DNA of 64,000 bases from Meridianimarinicoccus marinus (GCF_040689105.1 NZ_JBFBVU010000001.1:186001-250000), one strand, 5' to 3'. Numbered from the stretch's first letter, positions 32,942 through 42,752 are shown. Made by a program: numbers and translations. Notes: a model not told the origin generated them from the letters alone.

Positions 32942-33661
32942 ATGAGATCTTCCAAGTCACGATCGCGGTCGAAGTCGAACCGCAACCGGTCGTCGGTCGG
33001 CAATATTGTCAACCGCGTGTTCGACAGTTCTGGCCCCGAGGGCAAGGTCCGTGGTACGCCGCAACAGATCATCGAAAAATACAACCAACTTGCACGTGAT
33101 GCGCAGTTGAGCAACGATCGTGTTGCCACCGAGAACTTCCAGCAGCACGCCGAGCATTATACCCGCCTTATGGGCGAGGCGCTGCGCGACGCCGAGGCCA
33201 AGCGCGAGCAGCAAGAACAGCAGAACCGCGACCGCCAACAGCGCGACCGGGACGAGCCGCGCCACAACCCGCAGCCCACGCAGGGCGAAAACCGTGGCGA
33301 GGATACCGGCGACAGGCCCCGCGACGACGCCGCGCAGGACAACGGCAGCAATGGCAACAACGGCAACAGCAATGCCGCCGCCGCGGAGCCGCAGAACACC
33401 AGCAGCAACGAAGTGCTCGATCTGGCGCCGGCGGGCAGCGAGGACAGCGGTCTGGTCGAAACGCCCGAAAGCGCTCCGGCCAAGCCCAAGCCGAAGCCCC
33501 GGCGCGCCCGCAAGCCCAAGGTCAAGGAACCGAAGGACGCCGCCCCAAGCGAGGCGGCGCCCAGCGATGCCGCGCCCAAGGGTGGCGCTGCCAACGATGC
33601 CGGAGACGGCACTTCGGCCCCGGCAGTCGAGACCGACGCGCCGACGAAAGTTGCCGAATAG
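32942..33661 (+). CDS. DUF4167 domain protein, low-complexity basic/proline-rich tail
   Basis: A 239-residue protein. Residues 1-16 are Arg/Ser-rich (SKSRSRSKSNRNRSS). Residues 18-85 form the DUF4167 core (IVNRVFDSSGPEGKVRGTPQ, then YNQLARDAQLSNDRVATENF and HAEHYTRLMGEAL). The rest is disordered: Gln/Arg-rich, Asn/Gly-rich, then Lys/Pro and Ala/Pro repeats. It resembles an RNA- or nucleic-acid-associated scaffold, but no function is established. The 202-bp leader carries a possible TTGTCA box near 32774 but no clear -10. A hairpin terminator follows at 33698. Confidence 0.88.
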   Translation: MRSSKSRSRSKSNRNRSSVGNIVNRVFDSSGPEGKVRGTPQQIIEKYNQLARDAQLSNDRVATENFQQHAEHYTRLMGEALRDAEAKREQQEQQNRDRQQRDRDEPRHNPQPTQGENRGEDTGDRPRDDAAQDNGSNGNNGNSNAAAAEPQNTSSNEVLDLAPAGSEDSGLVETPESAPAKPKPKPRRARKPKVKEPKDAAPSEAAPSDAAPKGGAANDAGDGTSAPAVETDAPTKVAE

Positions 33662-33697
33662 GCCCAGGGTTCCGGGCAAAGCGTACACGACCTGTTC

Positions 33698-33725
33698 AAG
33701 GCCATGCAGTCCACTGCGTGGCCTT
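33698..33725. terminator. Bidirectional hairpin between DUF4167 gene and rsmA
   Basis: A 12-bp stem with one T-G wobble, AAGGCCATGCAG / CTGCGTGGCCTT with loop TCCA, lies between the convergent DUF4167 gene (stop 33661) and rsmA (stop 33752). It is followed by TCTTGT on the plus strand. It is suited to ending transcription from both sides. Confidence 0.7.
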
Positions 33726-33751
33726 TCTTGTGCGCGTCGGGCATCGGGCGG

Positions 33752-34594
33752 TCAGGTGCCGTGCAATTGCCGGGCCAGCGCGCAGAACCCTTCCAGTGAA
33801 ATCTCCTCGGCCCGCGCCGTGGGTTCCAGTCCGGCGGCGCGCAGCTGGTCCTCGATGTCCGGGGCCAGTCCCTTCAGGGCCGCGCGCAGCATCTTGCGGC
33901 GCTGGTTGAAGGCCATGGCCACCACATGCGACAGGGTCTTCGGGTTGGCCTCGAACCGGGGCGCGTCCAGACGGGTCAGATGAACCACCGCCGAGCTGAC
34001 TTTGGGCGGCGGCGTGAAGGCCTGCGGCGGCAGGTCCAGCACGATTTTCGCGTCACAGCGCCATTGCGCCAGCAGCGCCAGACGCCCATAGGCTTTCGAG
34101 CCGGGCCTGGCCACGATGCGCTGCGCCACCTCGCGCTGGAACATCAGGGTCAGGCTGTCCCAGAACGGCGGCCAGCTGTCCGGGGTCAGCCAGCGCACCA
34201 GCAATTCGGTGCCCACGTTATAGGGCAGGTTGGCGGCGACCCGTACCGGGCCGGTCAGATGGCCGGTCAGATCCACCTCCAGCGCGTCGCCCTCGATGAT
34301 CTCAAGCCGCCCGGGGTAGGCATCGGCGATTTCGTGCAGGGCGGGCAGGCAGCGGCGGTCCTTTTCGACAGCGACGACCTTGCGCGCGCCCTCGGCCAGC
34401 AGGCCCCGGGTCAGCCCGCCGGGGCCAGGGCCGATCTCCAGCACGTCGCAACCGGTCAGGTCGCCGGCCTTGCGGGCAATCTTGGCGGTCAGGTTCAGAT
34501 CCAGCAGGAAGTTCTGGCCCAGCGACTTGCGTGCGCTCAGCCCGTGGCTGGCGATGACCTCGCGCAGGGGCGGCAGGCTGTCGATGGCGGTCAT
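33752..34594 (-). CDS. rsmA: 16S rRNA dimethyladenosine transferase (KsgA)
   Basis: Dimethylates two adjacent adenosines near the 3' end of 16S rRNA during ribosome assembly. The 280-residue protein has LGQNFLLDLNLTAKIARKAG near residue 24, SAM motif DVLEIGPGPGGLTRGLL near 50, the acidic EKDRRCLPAL, and the catalytic NLPYNVGTELLVRWL near 123. The C-terminal small domain follows. ATG 34594 overlaps the pdxA stop (ATGA), the last link of the lptF-lptG-lptD-surA-pdxA-rsmA series. Confidence 0.96.
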   Translation of the reverse strand: MTAIDSLPPLREVIASHGLSARKSLGQNFLLDLNLTAKIARKAGDLTGCDVLEIGPGPGGLTRGLLAEGARKVVAVEKDRRCLPALHEIADAYPGRLEIIEGDALEVDLTGHLTGPVRVAANLPYNVGTELLVRWLTPDSWPPFWDSLTLMFQREVAQRIVARPGSKAYGRLALLAQWRCDAKIVLDLPPQAFTPPPKVSSAVVHLTRLDAPRFEANPKTLSHVVAMAFNQRRKMLRAALKGLAPDIEDQLRAAGLEPTARAEEISLEGFCALARQLHGT

Positions 34595-35568
34595 GCGTCG
34601 GCCTGGGCGCGAAAGCGGGCCATGCGGTCGGCCTGCAGCAGCGCCTCGATCAGGCTGGTCGGGTCGGCCTGCCCCTGGCCCGCGATGTCGAAGGCCGTGC
34701 CATGATCGGGCGAGGTGCGGATGAAGGGCAGCCCGAGGGTGACATTAACGCCGGTGTCGAAGCCGATGGTCTTGATCGGGATCAACGCCTGATCGTGGTA
34801 CATGGCCACCGCCACGTCATAGTTCCGCCGGGCGGCGGCGTGAAACATCGTATCGGCCGAGGCCGGACCCTTCAGGTCCAGCCCCTCGGCGCGCAGCGCC
34901 TCCAGTACCGGGGTGATGAGCTCGATCTCTTCGCGGCCCATGGCGCCACCTTCGCCCGCGTGCGGGTTCAGCCCCGCCACCGCGATGCGCGGTGCCTCGA
35001 TGCCGAAATCGCTTTGCAGGGCGCGATGGGTCAGCCGCAGGGTGTCGCGCAGAAGGTCCGGCGTCAGGGCGCGGGGCACGTCGCTCAGGGCGATGTGGAT
35101 GGTGGCGGGCACCACGCGCAGCCCCTCGCAGGCCAGCATCATGACGACCCGCTCCACCCCGGCCAGCGCGGCCAGGTATTCGGTGTGGCCGGGATAGGCG
35201 AACCCGGCGCCATCCTTCAGCGCCTTCTTGTGAATCGGCGCGGTGCAAAGCGCCGCCGCACTGCCGCGCTGCACCAGATCCACGCCGCGCGCGATCACCT
35301 CGATCACCTGTGCGGCGTTGGCGGGCGAGGGTACGCCGGGATGGGCATGTTCGGGAAAGCGATGGGTCAGCACCGGCAGCGCGCGCTTGCAGGCGGTCAG
35401 GGCCTCCATCGGATCGGCGATCTCGGTCACCGGCGTGCCCGAGGGCAGATGCCGGGGATCGCCGATGTAGAAGAACGGCAGCCGGGTGCGCAGCGCATCC
35501 CAGGCCTTGGCCGCGATCTCGGGACCGATCCCCGCCGGTTCGCCACAGGTCAGCGCCACCGGCAGCAT
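34591..35568 (-). CDS. pdxA: 4-hydroxythreonine-4-phosphate dehydrogenase
   Basis: Catalyses an NAD-dependent step of pyridoxal phosphate synthesis. The 325-residue protein begins MLPVALTCGEPAGIGPEIAA and has the metal-site segment AYPGHTEYLAALAGV near residue 135, AGLNPHAGEGGAMGREEIEL near 206, HDQALIPIKTIGFDTGVNVT near 265 and TSPDHGTAFDIAGQG near 293. The start overlaps the surA stop by one base (TAATG). The surA-pdxA-rsmA order is the same as in many proteobacteria. Confidence 0.96.
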   Translation of the reverse strand: MLPVALTCGEPAGIGPEIAAKAWDALRTRLPFFYIGDPRHLPSGTPVTEIADPMEALTACKRALPVLTHRFPEHAHPGVPSPANAAQVIEVIARGVDLVQRGSAAALCTAPIHKKALKDGAGFAYPGHTEYLAALAGVERVVMMLACEGLRVVPATIHIALSDVPRALTPDLLRDTLRLTHRALQSDFGIEAPRIAVAGLNPHAGEGGAMGREEIELITPVLEALRAEGLDLKGPASADTMFHAAARRNYDVAVAMYHDQALIPIKTIGFDTGVNVTLGLPFIRTSPDHGTAFDIAGQGQADPTSLIEALLQADRMARFRAQADA

Positions 35569-36764
35569 TATTGCACGATCTCGATGAAGGCGTCGGCGCG
35601 CAGTTCTTCCAGGTAGCTTTCGCCATAACTGTCCAGACGCCGCGCCAGCAGTTGCAGTTGCACGTCCTCGCGGCTCAGATCCTCGTTCGGGATGCCGGTG
35701 CGCGCGCACAGCATCACGAAGCCACTGCCCAGCGGTGCCATTTCGCCGTCGTCCAGAAGATCCAGCGCGCGGGTGATGTCGCCCGGTACCTTGGCGCGGG
35801 CCTCGGTGGTGCGCTGCACCTGCTCGGGCGGGCCGCCGAAATAGACCCCGTAAAGATCCTCGCAGCGGTCGACCTCGGGCCGGATGCGGGCGATCTCGGC
35901 GGTGGGGCTGGTGCCGATGGGCAGGGCGACCCGGATGAAGTCCAGCGTCACATTGCCGGTTAGCGACGGGCGCGCGTCCTGCAGGGCGCGGAACTGGAAC
36001 AGCACCAACCCGCCATTGGTCAGCAGCGGTTCGGTGACTTCGCCGGGCTGCATGGACAGGAACAGCGGTGCGATCTGCGGCGGCAGTTCCGACAGCGGCC
36101 GCCAGGCCAACTCGCCGCCATTGACCCGCGACGGCGAGATCGAATACTGCCGCGCCGCGTTCGAGAACTGCGAGAAGCTGGTCATCTTCTGAAAGACTTC
36201 GGCGCGCTCTTCGTTGATCTCGGCCACCTGCGTGTTCATTGGCAGGATGATCTCGGCCAGCCTGACCTGGGTCGAGCGGTCGCCAGTGCCAAGCGCCATA
36301 GCGCGGTCGACCTCTTCCTCGGTCGGGCGGGCGCGGCTGGCGAAACGTTCGCGCACCACGTCGCCCCAGGCCAGCAGAGACCGGACATAGTCGCGGAAGG
36401 TCTGCTCCTGAATGCCCACATCGGCAATCGCGGCGATGAATTCTTCCTTGCTGACATTGGCGCGGCCGGCGAAATTCTCCATCGCGAATTCCAGTTCATC
36501 CGTGGTCGGCAGGATTCCGGCGGTGGCCGCGGCGTCCAGCTTCAGGCGATCCTCGATCAGCGAGTCCAGCGCGGTGTCGCGATCCGCCTCCAGGATGCTG
36601 AGCACGTTCAGAAACAACTCGCGCTGCTCGACCTCGAACCGGGTGACGACGCCATCGTTGACCCGCGCCACCGTGTCGAAGGGCGATTGCGCTGCCGCCG
36701 CGACGGGCGCGAGGGCAAGGGAAGCAGCCAGGATCGTTCGGCGCAGCAGGGGCAGGATGGCCAT
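35568..36764 (-). CDS. surA: Periplasmic peptidylprolyl isomerase/chaperone SurA
   Basis: Periplasmic chaperone for outer-membrane proteins, including LptD. The 398-residue chain has a signal peptide (ILPLLRRTILAASLALAPVA, cut after AAAQ), the SurA N-terminal chaperone domain (FDTVARVNDGVVTRFEVEQR near 29) and one parvulin-like rotamase domain (RQYSISPSRVNGGELAWRPL near 200, then GEVTEPLLTNGGLVLFQF). This is one rotamase fewer than E. coli, as usual for alphaproteobacteria. ATG 36764 sits 13 bp after the lptD stop. Confidence 0.92.
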   Translation of the reverse strand: MAILPLLRRTILAASLALAPVAAAAQSPFDTVARVNDGVVTRFEVEQRELFLNVLSILEADRDTALDSLIEDRLKLDAAATAGILPTTDELEFAMENFAGRANVSKEEFIAAIADVGIQEQTFRDYVRSLLAWGDVVRERFASRARPTEEEVDRAMALGTGDRSTQVRLAEIILPMNTQVAEINEERAEVFQKMTSFSQFSNAARQYSISPSRVNGGELAWRPLSELPPQIAPLFLSMQPGEVTEPLLTNGGLVLFQFRALQDARPSLTGNVTLDFIRVALPIGTSPTAEIARIRPEVDRCEDLYGVYFGGPPEQVQRTTEARAKVPGDITRALDLLDDGEMAPLGSGFVMLCARTGIPNEDLSREDVQLQLLARRLDSYGESYLEELRADAFIEIVQ

Positions 36765-36777
36765 GGGTCTGTGGTCC

Positions 36778-38937
36778 TCAACTGGTGCAGCGGCGGCGGC
36801 GCGCAGCGGTCTCGTTGCTGCCAAACCCGGGCAGACTGACGGACAGGCCGTAGCTGAGCGTGGGTTCGACATCGGTGGTTGCTCTAAATCTGCGGCGGGC
36901 GAAAAGATCAACCCTGACGCATTCGTTTTCATAGGCAAGGCCAAGTTCGGCAAAGTTGGTCCGTTTCGCGGTATAGTCGCGCCGGATGACCAGCTCGCTC
37001 GACCAGCTTTCGTTGATCTGGTAGTCGAGATTGGCGGCGATCTCGTTCAGATCCTTGGTCTGGTCGCTGCTGCGATCTTCGCGCTGCCAGATGTAGCTGG
37101 AACTGAGATCGAGGTCGCCATAGGTCAGCGACAGCCGGGTCTGCGACAGAGCCGGTTCAAAGTCGTTGTCCAGCAGGGTCAGGGTGCGCAGCGCCAGGTT
37201 GTTCGAAAAATCGATGTCCACCTGCGCCAGCCAGTCCGAGCGCGGCCCGCTCAGCCCCGATCCGTCCGGGAAGATATCCCAATCGTCGTAGCGGTAGATG
37301 CGCCCGCCGGTCAGGGCCAGCGTCAGGCCGTCGGTGGACTGGCGGCTCCAGCGCAGGGCCAGGTTGACGCGGCCGCCGTCCTCGTAGCGGTCCAGTCCCG
37401 GAAAGCGGTTCAGGCGGAACAGGTTGCCGGTATCCAGCGTCACGGCCCGGCTGTCGTCGTTGGGCGATCGGATCTGACCCGCGTCGGACCAGGCGAACTG
37501 GGCGACCGGTTCCAGCATGTAGGACACGCCGTCGCTGGCCGGGCTGATCATCGGCCAGGACAGGGTCACGGCGGCCTCGGGAATGAGCGCGGTCTGATAG
37601 GTGGGATAGCGGTCGTCGTTGGTGATCTGCTTGGCCTCGGCGTTCAGCCGGGTGCGCGCCTGCATCCGCAACCCGTTCCACCCGGTCCAGTCCCGCGCCC
37701 AGTCGACCCGGCCGCGCAACTGCGCCATGTCGCGGCCGATGATGTTCTCGTCGGAATCGCGCACATGGAAGTGGCCGATCAGATCCGTGTCCAGCCAGCC
37801 GCCGAGAGCGGCCGGCTGATAGCGGTGGTTCCAGCGCAGATCGCCGGACAGCACAGGTTCGTATTCATCCTCGTTGGTGGTGTCGGCGCGCAGCGACTGG
37901 TAGTGGGTGACATTGGCCCAGATCCGCTCGTCCTCGCGGGTGCGCAGCAGTGTGATGGCGCTGTCCAGACGGTCCTTCTCGGAATAGCCATAGTCGCGCA
38001 AATAGGGATCGTCCGAGGTCGTTTCGAGATCGAAATTCAGCGAGAAGTCATAGGGCACCCGGAATGCCCCGTTGACGAACAGATACCCGCGCGTCTTGCC
38101 CGGCTCGATGGAGTCCTGCGATACCGCGCCATCGACGGTGATGTTGCCATTGGCAAACGCCTGCCGGTACCGCGCCTCAAGCGTCGTGGTGTAATCGGTG
38201 GCCACATAGGGCGTCAGCTTCAGGTCGGAATGCTCGTTGATGACATAGTAATAGGGCAGCTTCAGGCCATAGCCGAATTCCGTCGTCGAATAGAACGACG
38301 GGGTCAGGAAGCCCGACACCCGGTCCTCGGTGCCATCGGGTACGCGCAGGGTGGGCAGGTAGAACACCGGCACGCCCCAGATGCGAAAGCGCGCGTGGTA
38401 GAAATAGATCTGTTTCAGCTCTTCGTCGTGGACGACGCGCTTGGCGCGGATTTCCCAAAGGGGCGCGCGGCCATCCTCGCAGGTTTCGCAGCTTGAGGCC
38501 GCCACCTGCCGCAGGTCGGAATAGCGGCCCTGCCGGCGCGCCATCTCGGCGCCGGTGATCTGCAACTGCCGGTCCAGGATCAGGCGCACGCCGCTGAGCA
38601 GGCCGGTTTCCAGATCCGCCTGCAATTCCGCCTGATCGGCCAGCAGGATCGTTCCATCGGCGTCGATGATGGTGATCGGACCGGCGACGAAAATCCGGTC
38701 CGTGGCGCGGTCATAGCGCAGGCTGTCGGCGCGCAACCGGGTGTCGCCGTGGAAGATCTCGACGTTGCCGGTGGCCACCAGCACATCCTCGCCCTCGATC
38801 TGCACCAGATCGGCGGCCAGAGAGGTCAACACCGGGGCCGCGTCCTGCTGCGCCCGCGCAGGCCCCGCCAGCCCCAGTCCGGTCAGGGTCACGACCAGCA
38901 GGGTCAGCAGGGCAGGCAGAAGGGGGCGTCGCGACAC
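36778..38937 (-). CDS. lptD: LPS-assembly protein LptD
   Basis: Outer-membrane barrel that inserts lipopolysaccharide. About 719 residues: a signal peptide (PALLTLLVVTLTGLGLAGP, ending ARA), an N-terminal OstA jellyroll (LVQIEGEDVLVATGNVEIFH near 45) and the large C-terminal barrel with GTEDRVSGFLTPSFYSTTEF and GYGLKLPYYYVINEHSDLKL. It ends in RRRCTS. The start is uncertain: GTG 38937 is annotated, but in-frame TTG at 38946, overlapping the lptG end, would add three residues. A CxxC (CETC) near residue 147 and C-terminal Cys residues could provide the disulfides needed for maturation. Confidence 0.94.
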   Translation of the reverse strand: MSRRPLLPALLTLLVVTLTGLGLAGPARAQQDAAPVLTSLAADLVQIEGEDVLVATGNVEIFHGDTRLRADSLRYDRATDRIFVAGPITIIDADGTILLADQAELQADLETGLLSGVRLILDRQLQITGAEMARRQGRYSDLRQVAASSCETCEDGRAPLWEIRAKRVVHDEELKQIYFYHARFRIWGVPVFYLPTLRVPDGTEDRVSGFLTPSFYSTTEFGYGLKLPYYYVINEHSDLKLTPYVATDYTTTLEARYRQAFANGNITVDGAVSQDSIEPGKTRGYLFVNGAFRVPYDFSLNFDLETTSDDPYLRDYGYSEKDRLDSAITLLRTREDERIWANVTHYQSLRADTTNEDEYEPVLSGDLRWNHRYQPAALGGWLDTDLIGHFHVRDSDENIIGRDMAQLRGRVDWARDWTGWNGLRMQARTRLNAEAKQITNDDRYPTYQTALIPEAAVTLSWPMISPASDGVSYMLEPVAQFAWSDAGQIRSPNDDSRAVTLDTGNLFRLNRFPGLDRYEDGGRVNLALRWSRQSTDGLTLALTGGRIYRYDDWDIFPDGSGLSGPRSDWLAQVDIDFSNNLALRTLTLLDNDFEPALSQTRLSLTYGDLDLSSSYIWQREDRSSDQTKDLNEIAANLDYQINESWSSELVIRRDYTAKRTNFAELGLAYENECVRVDLFARRRFRATTDVEPTLSYGLSVSLPGFGSNETAARRRRCTS

Positions 38938-38942
38938 GATGC

Positions 38943-40037
38943 TCAACCGTCCTCGTAATGCAGCAATGTGGCCAGCGCCATGCAGATGGCGGCGGCGGGT
39001 GGCGCCCAGATGGCCACCATTACCGGCAACTGTCCACTGTCGCCCATGACCTGCGCCAGATTGCCGACGAAATGGACCCCGAAACCACACAGCACCGCGG
39101 CCAGAACCATCAGCCCGGTGCGGCCGAACCGGGTATGCCGCAAGGTGAACATCGCCCCCACCAGAACCATCGCCAGAAAGCTGAGCGGTTTGGACAGTTC
39201 CGCCTGGAACCAGACCCGGTGCGACCGGGCCGAGAACCCGGCCACATCCAGCCGGGCGATGAACTCGGGCAACTCCCAGATCGGGATCGCCGAGGGGGTG
39301 CCGAAGCTGTCACGGATCTGGTTGCGGGTCAGATCGGTGGGTACCGAGGTCGCCTGGATAGTCTGGGCCCTTGCCTCGGGATTGCCGTCGGCGTCGAAAT
39401 CCCAGCGCTTGGCCTGCATCAGCACCCACGCGCCGTTGCCCAGTTCCGCCGAGGCCGCGTCGATCCGGTACAGCGGACGATCCTCGCCGTCGAAGCTGAA
39501 GAAGGACACTCCGAACAGCTTGGTGCCGTCCATATTGGCGCTTTCGGCGTGGATGGCCACCTGCTCGCCGGGGCGGCCCTGGCGCAGCCACAGGCCCTCG
39601 CGACTGACCGAGACAACGCGTTCCGAGCCGCGGATACGGTTTTCGGTTTCGTTGTATTCCTTGGAAATCGCGGCCACGATCGGGTTGCCGATGGCCACGA
39701 CCACGCAGCCCAGGGCCATCGCCGCCAGCGCCGGGGCCACAAGGCTGCGGATCGCCGACCGTCCGGTGGCGCGGGTGATGACCAGTTCCGAGGTGCGCGC
39801 CAGCGAGATGAACATGGTCACCGCCGTCAACAGCACGATCAGTGACAGGATCTGATACAATACCTCGGGCAGATGCAGCAGGGCCATATAGGCCAGCATT
39901 CCGAAGCTGACCTCGCCGGTGTCGAAACGGCGGATGTGTTCCAGCAGTTCCACCAGCCACATGAACAGGGTGAACCCGGCCAGGATCACCGCGAAGGTCG
40001 TGAGGAACTTGCGGGCGAAATACAGGTGCAGGATCAT
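38943..40037 (-). CDS. lptG: LPS export ABC transporter permease LptG
   Basis: Inner-membrane subunit of the LptB2FG complex that extracts LPS. The 364-residue protein has an N-terminal membrane helix starting near residue 13 (TTFAVILAGFTLFMWLVELL), a periplasmic beta-jellyroll in the middle and three C-terminal helices (LSFLAMVLVGAMFTLRHTRF near 276). ATG 40037 overlaps the lptF stop by four bases, and the adjoining lptF fits 1:1 complex assembly. Order lptF-lptG-lptD-surA is typical of Rhodobacterales. Confidence 0.94.
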   Translation of the reverse strand: MILHLYFARKFLTTFAVILAGFTLFMWLVELLEHIRRFDTGEVSFGMLAYMALLHLPEVLYQILSLIVLLTAVTMFISLARTSELVITRATGRSAIRSLVAPALAAMALGCVVVAIGNPIVAAISKEYNETENRIRGSERVVSVSREGLWLRQGRPGEQVAIHAESANMDGTKLFGVSFFSFDGEDRPLYRIDAASAELGNGAWVLMQAKRWDFDADGNPEARAQTIQATSVPTDLTRNQIRDSFGTPSAIPIWELPEFIARLDVAGFSARSHRVWFQAELSKPLSFLAMVLVGAMFTLRHTRFGRTGLMVLAAVLCGFGVHFVGNLAQVMGDSGQLPVMVAIWAPPAAAICMALATLLHYEDG

Positions 40038-41158
40038 GCCCGCCTCCGTCGGCGCAGCCGCGCGCCCAGGGTGCTGTCGGCCACCGCCAGCAGCATCAGG
40101 CACAGCACCGCCGCCATCAGGCAGGGCACATAGACCAGCGGCCATTTCGACGGATCGGTCTTGGCGATATCGATGGCGGCATTGTCCACCAGCTTGACCA
40201 GCACCACCAGCACGATGGCAAAGGCCACCTGCCGCCACAGGCCGAAGCGGCTGAACCCGCCCAGCATCAGCGCCGCGAAACCCACCACGGCGGCGGTGGC
40301 CGACAGCAGCGCCTGGGTGATCCGCAGATGCGCCTCGCGTTGCAGGTAGGCGGCGTTGCGCCGGGTCTGCGCCTCGATCTCGGGGGTGGGGTTCAGCAGG
40401 GTCATGGTCGACAGTTGCCGCTGGTCCAGCCGCCGCTGCGCCGGGGCGGTGGCCAGATCGCCGATGGCCACGGTGAAATCGTCGAATACCGTGGTGGCCA
40501 GCCGCCCGGTGCTGTGGGTCAGGGTCTGGGCCATGCCGTCGAACATCACCAGCCGCGGCCCGTCCTCGTGCCGCACCAGCAGGGCCTGATGGGCGCTATA
40601 GGTGGTCTCGCGCGCGGGCTCGCGGCGGTCGGTGACCAGCAGCCCCTCCAGCGTGCCATCCTGCGAGATGTCGCGGACATAGACGGTGACACCGCGCGTC
40701 GGGCTTTGAAAGGTGCCGGGCACCAGCAGCCGGGCCGAGATCGCATCGGCCAATTGGGCCTCCAGGCGGTTCAACTCGCGCGCGGCGGCGGGCACCACCA
40801 GATGCGCCAGCAGCGACATCAGCAGCAGCACGATCACCCCGAAGATTGCATAGGGCCGCACCAGCCGGAAGGCGGAATAGCCGGTCGCTTGTACCACCAC
40901 CAACTCGCTGTCCGCGTGCAGGCGGTTGGTGGTATAGGCGGCGGCCACGAAGCCCGCCACCGGCAGCACGATCAACATGATGCCCGGCACGCTGAGCAGG
41001 GTCAGCTGCAGCACCAGCCCGCCGCCCTGGCCTTCGGCCAGATAGCGGTCTAGCAGGATCACCGCGCGGTTGACCCAATAGATCCCGACCAGCACCAGCG
41101 CAAAGAAGCCGAAGACCCGCATCAGCTGGGACAGGATATACCGGTCGAAACGCCCCAC
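40034..41158 (-). CDS. lptF: LPS export ABC transporter permease LptF
   Basis: Partner permease of LptG. The 374-residue protein begins MGRFDRYILSQLMRVFGFFA, the typical LptF opening, with TTNRLHADSELVVVQATGYS near residue 75, a periplasmic jellyroll (VRDISQDGTLEGLLVTD near 160) and C-terminal helices (VVGFAALMLGGFSRFGLWRQ near 292). It is the promoter-proximal gene of the minus-strand series; the 124-bp gap to divergent pepA (41159-41282) holds the promoters for both. No clear boxes were resolved by eye. Confidence 0.95.
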   Translation of the reverse strand: MGRFDRYILSQLMRVFGFFALVLVGIYWVNRAVILLDRYLAEGQGGGLVLQLTLLSVPGIMLIVLPVAGFVAAAYTTNRLHADSELVVVQATGYSAFRLVRPYAIFGVIVLLLMSLLAHLVVPAAARELNRLEAQLADAISARLLVPGTFQSPTRGVTVYVRDISQDGTLEGLLVTDRREPARETTYSAHQALLVRHEDGPRLVMFDGMAQTLTHSTGRLATTVFDDFTVAIGDLATAPAQRRLDQRQLSTMTLLNPTPEIEAQTRRNAAYLQREAHLRITQALLSATAAVVGFAALMLGGFSRFGLWRQVAFAIVLVVLVKLVDNAAIDIAKTDPSKWPLVYVPCLMAAVLCLMLLAVADSTLGARLRRRRRA

Positions 41159-41282
41159 TCACCACCCTTTCCGTGTTCGTGTCCCCGGTCTTAACCGATC
41201 CGGCCGCAATGGAAAACTGGTCTCTGGCCATCGCGGCGCGGCACGATTACTGAAAAGGGAACAGCAACACTGGAGATGCCTC

Positions 41283-42752
41283 ATGACCACCCCCGTCGCC
41301 ATCCGGTTCGAAGAACTTGATCTGGACAGGATCGCCCTGGCCGAAGGCCGTGTCGTCGTCCTGGTGGGGGCCGAGGCCAAGCTGGATCCGGCAGCGCGCC
41401 GGGTCAACAAGCTGACCCGCGGGGCCTTGCTGCGCGCGGTCGAAAGCGCGGGCTTTGCCGATCTGAAGGCCGGGCAGGCGCTGGAAATGGGCTTTCCCGC
41501 CAATATGGCCGCGACGGCGGTGCAGGTGATCAAGCTGGATCGCAAGGCCGATGCGCTGTCGGTGCGCAAGGCCGGGGCCACCATCGCCGGGGCCAAGGAT
41601 GGCAAGCCGCTGCTGATTCTGGCCGGCGCTCATCCGCGCGCCGCAGATCTGTCCTTCGGGCTGGCGCTGCGCACCTATGCCTTCACCGATCACAAGTCCG
41701 AGGCCGCACCGGAGGAAGGCGGGGTCTCGGTCATGGTGACGCGCCCCGAGGCGGTGGCCGCCGCCGCCCGCGACATGGCCGCCCGCGCGGAAGGCGTGTT
41801 CTTCACCCGCGACCTGATCAATGCGCCCGCCAACATCCTGACCACCGACGATTTCGCCGCCCGCCTTGCCGCCATGCAGGAAATCGGGCTGGACGTGGAG
41901 ATTCTGGAAGAACCCGAGCTGGAAAAGCTGAGGATGCGCACCCTGCTGGCGGTCGGGCAGGGCTCGGAAAGCCCGTCCAAGGTGGTTGTGATGCGCTGGA
42001 ACGGCGGGGCCGAGGGCGAACCGCCGCTGGCGCTGGTCGGCAAGGGCGTGGTCTTCGACACCGGCGGCATCAGCATCAAGCCCGCCGGCGGCATGGAGGA
42101 GATGACCGCCGACATGGGCGGCGCGGGCGTGGTGGCGGGTGTCATGCGCACGCTGGCCCTGCGCAAGGCGCGCGCCAATGTGGTGGGTCTGGTCGGGCTG
42201 GTCGAAAACATGCCCGACGGCAAGGCGATCCGCCCCGGCGATGTCATCACCTCGATGAAGGGCGACACGGTCGAGGTCATCAACACCGATGCCGAGGGGC
42301 GGCTCGTTCTGGCCGATGTGCTGTGGTACGCGCAACAGCGGTTCGAGCCGCGTAGCATCGTCGATCTGGCCACCTTGACCGGGGCGGTCATCATAGGGCT
42401 GGGCCATGCCAGGGCCGGGGTGTTTGCCAATGACGACGCGCTGGCAGGCGCCTTCCTGAAAGCCGCCGAGGCCGAGGGCGAGGGCGCCTGGCGGATGCCG
42501 CTGGACCCGGCCTATGACAAGCAGCTGAAATCCCAGATCGCTGACATGAAGAACGTCGGCGGCCGCCCGGCGGGATCGATCACCGCCGCGCAGTTCCTGC
42601 AACGGTTCATCAAGGACGGCACGCCCTGGGTGCATTTGGACATTGCCGGGGTCGCGCGGACCCCCGAGGCGACCGCCTTCGCGCCCAAGGGCGCCAGCGG
42701 CTGGGGCGTGCTGGCGCTGGACCGGCTGGTGCAGGACATGCTGGAAGACTGA
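41283..42752 (+). CDS. pepA: Leucyl aminopeptidase (M17 family)
   Basis: Manganese/zinc-dependent aminopeptidase. The 489-residue protein shows the M17 metal-site motifs LVGKGVVFDTGGISIKP near residue 250, EEMTADMGGAGVVAGVMRTL near 276 and the signature NTDAEGRLVLADVLWYA near 336. The last third contains ATLTGAVIIGLGHARAGVFA. Stop and the next start share a base (TGATG), coupling it to holC, an association common in proteobacteria. Confidence 0.96.
   Translation: MTTPVAIRFEELDLDRIALAEGRVVVLVGAEAKLDPAARRVNKLTRGALLRAVESAGFADLKAGQALEMGFPANMAATAVQVIKLDRKADALSVRKAGATIAGAKDGKPLLILAGAHPRAADLSFGLALRTYAFTDHKSEAAPEEGGVSVMVTRPEAVAAAARDMAARAEGVFFTRDLINAPANILTTDDFAARLAAMQEIGLDVEILEEPELEKLRMRTLLAVGQGSESPSKVVVMRWNGGAEGEPPLALVGKGVVFDTGGISIKPAGGMEEMTADMGGAGVVAGVMRTLALRKARANVVGLVGLVENMPDGKAIRPGDVITSMKGDTVEVINTDAEGRLVLADVLWYAQQRFEPRSIVDLATLTGAVIIGLGHARAGVFANDDALAGAFLKAAEAEGEGAWRMPLDPAYDKQLKSQIADMKNVGGRPAGSITAAQFLQRFIKDGTPWVHLDIAGVARTPEATAFAPKGASGWGVLALDRLVQDMLED

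Noticed and set aside
36412..38496. 694-codon plus-strand open frame opposite surA and lptD
   Set aside because: Shadow frame; the minus-strand genes have clear signal peptides, domains and operon structure.
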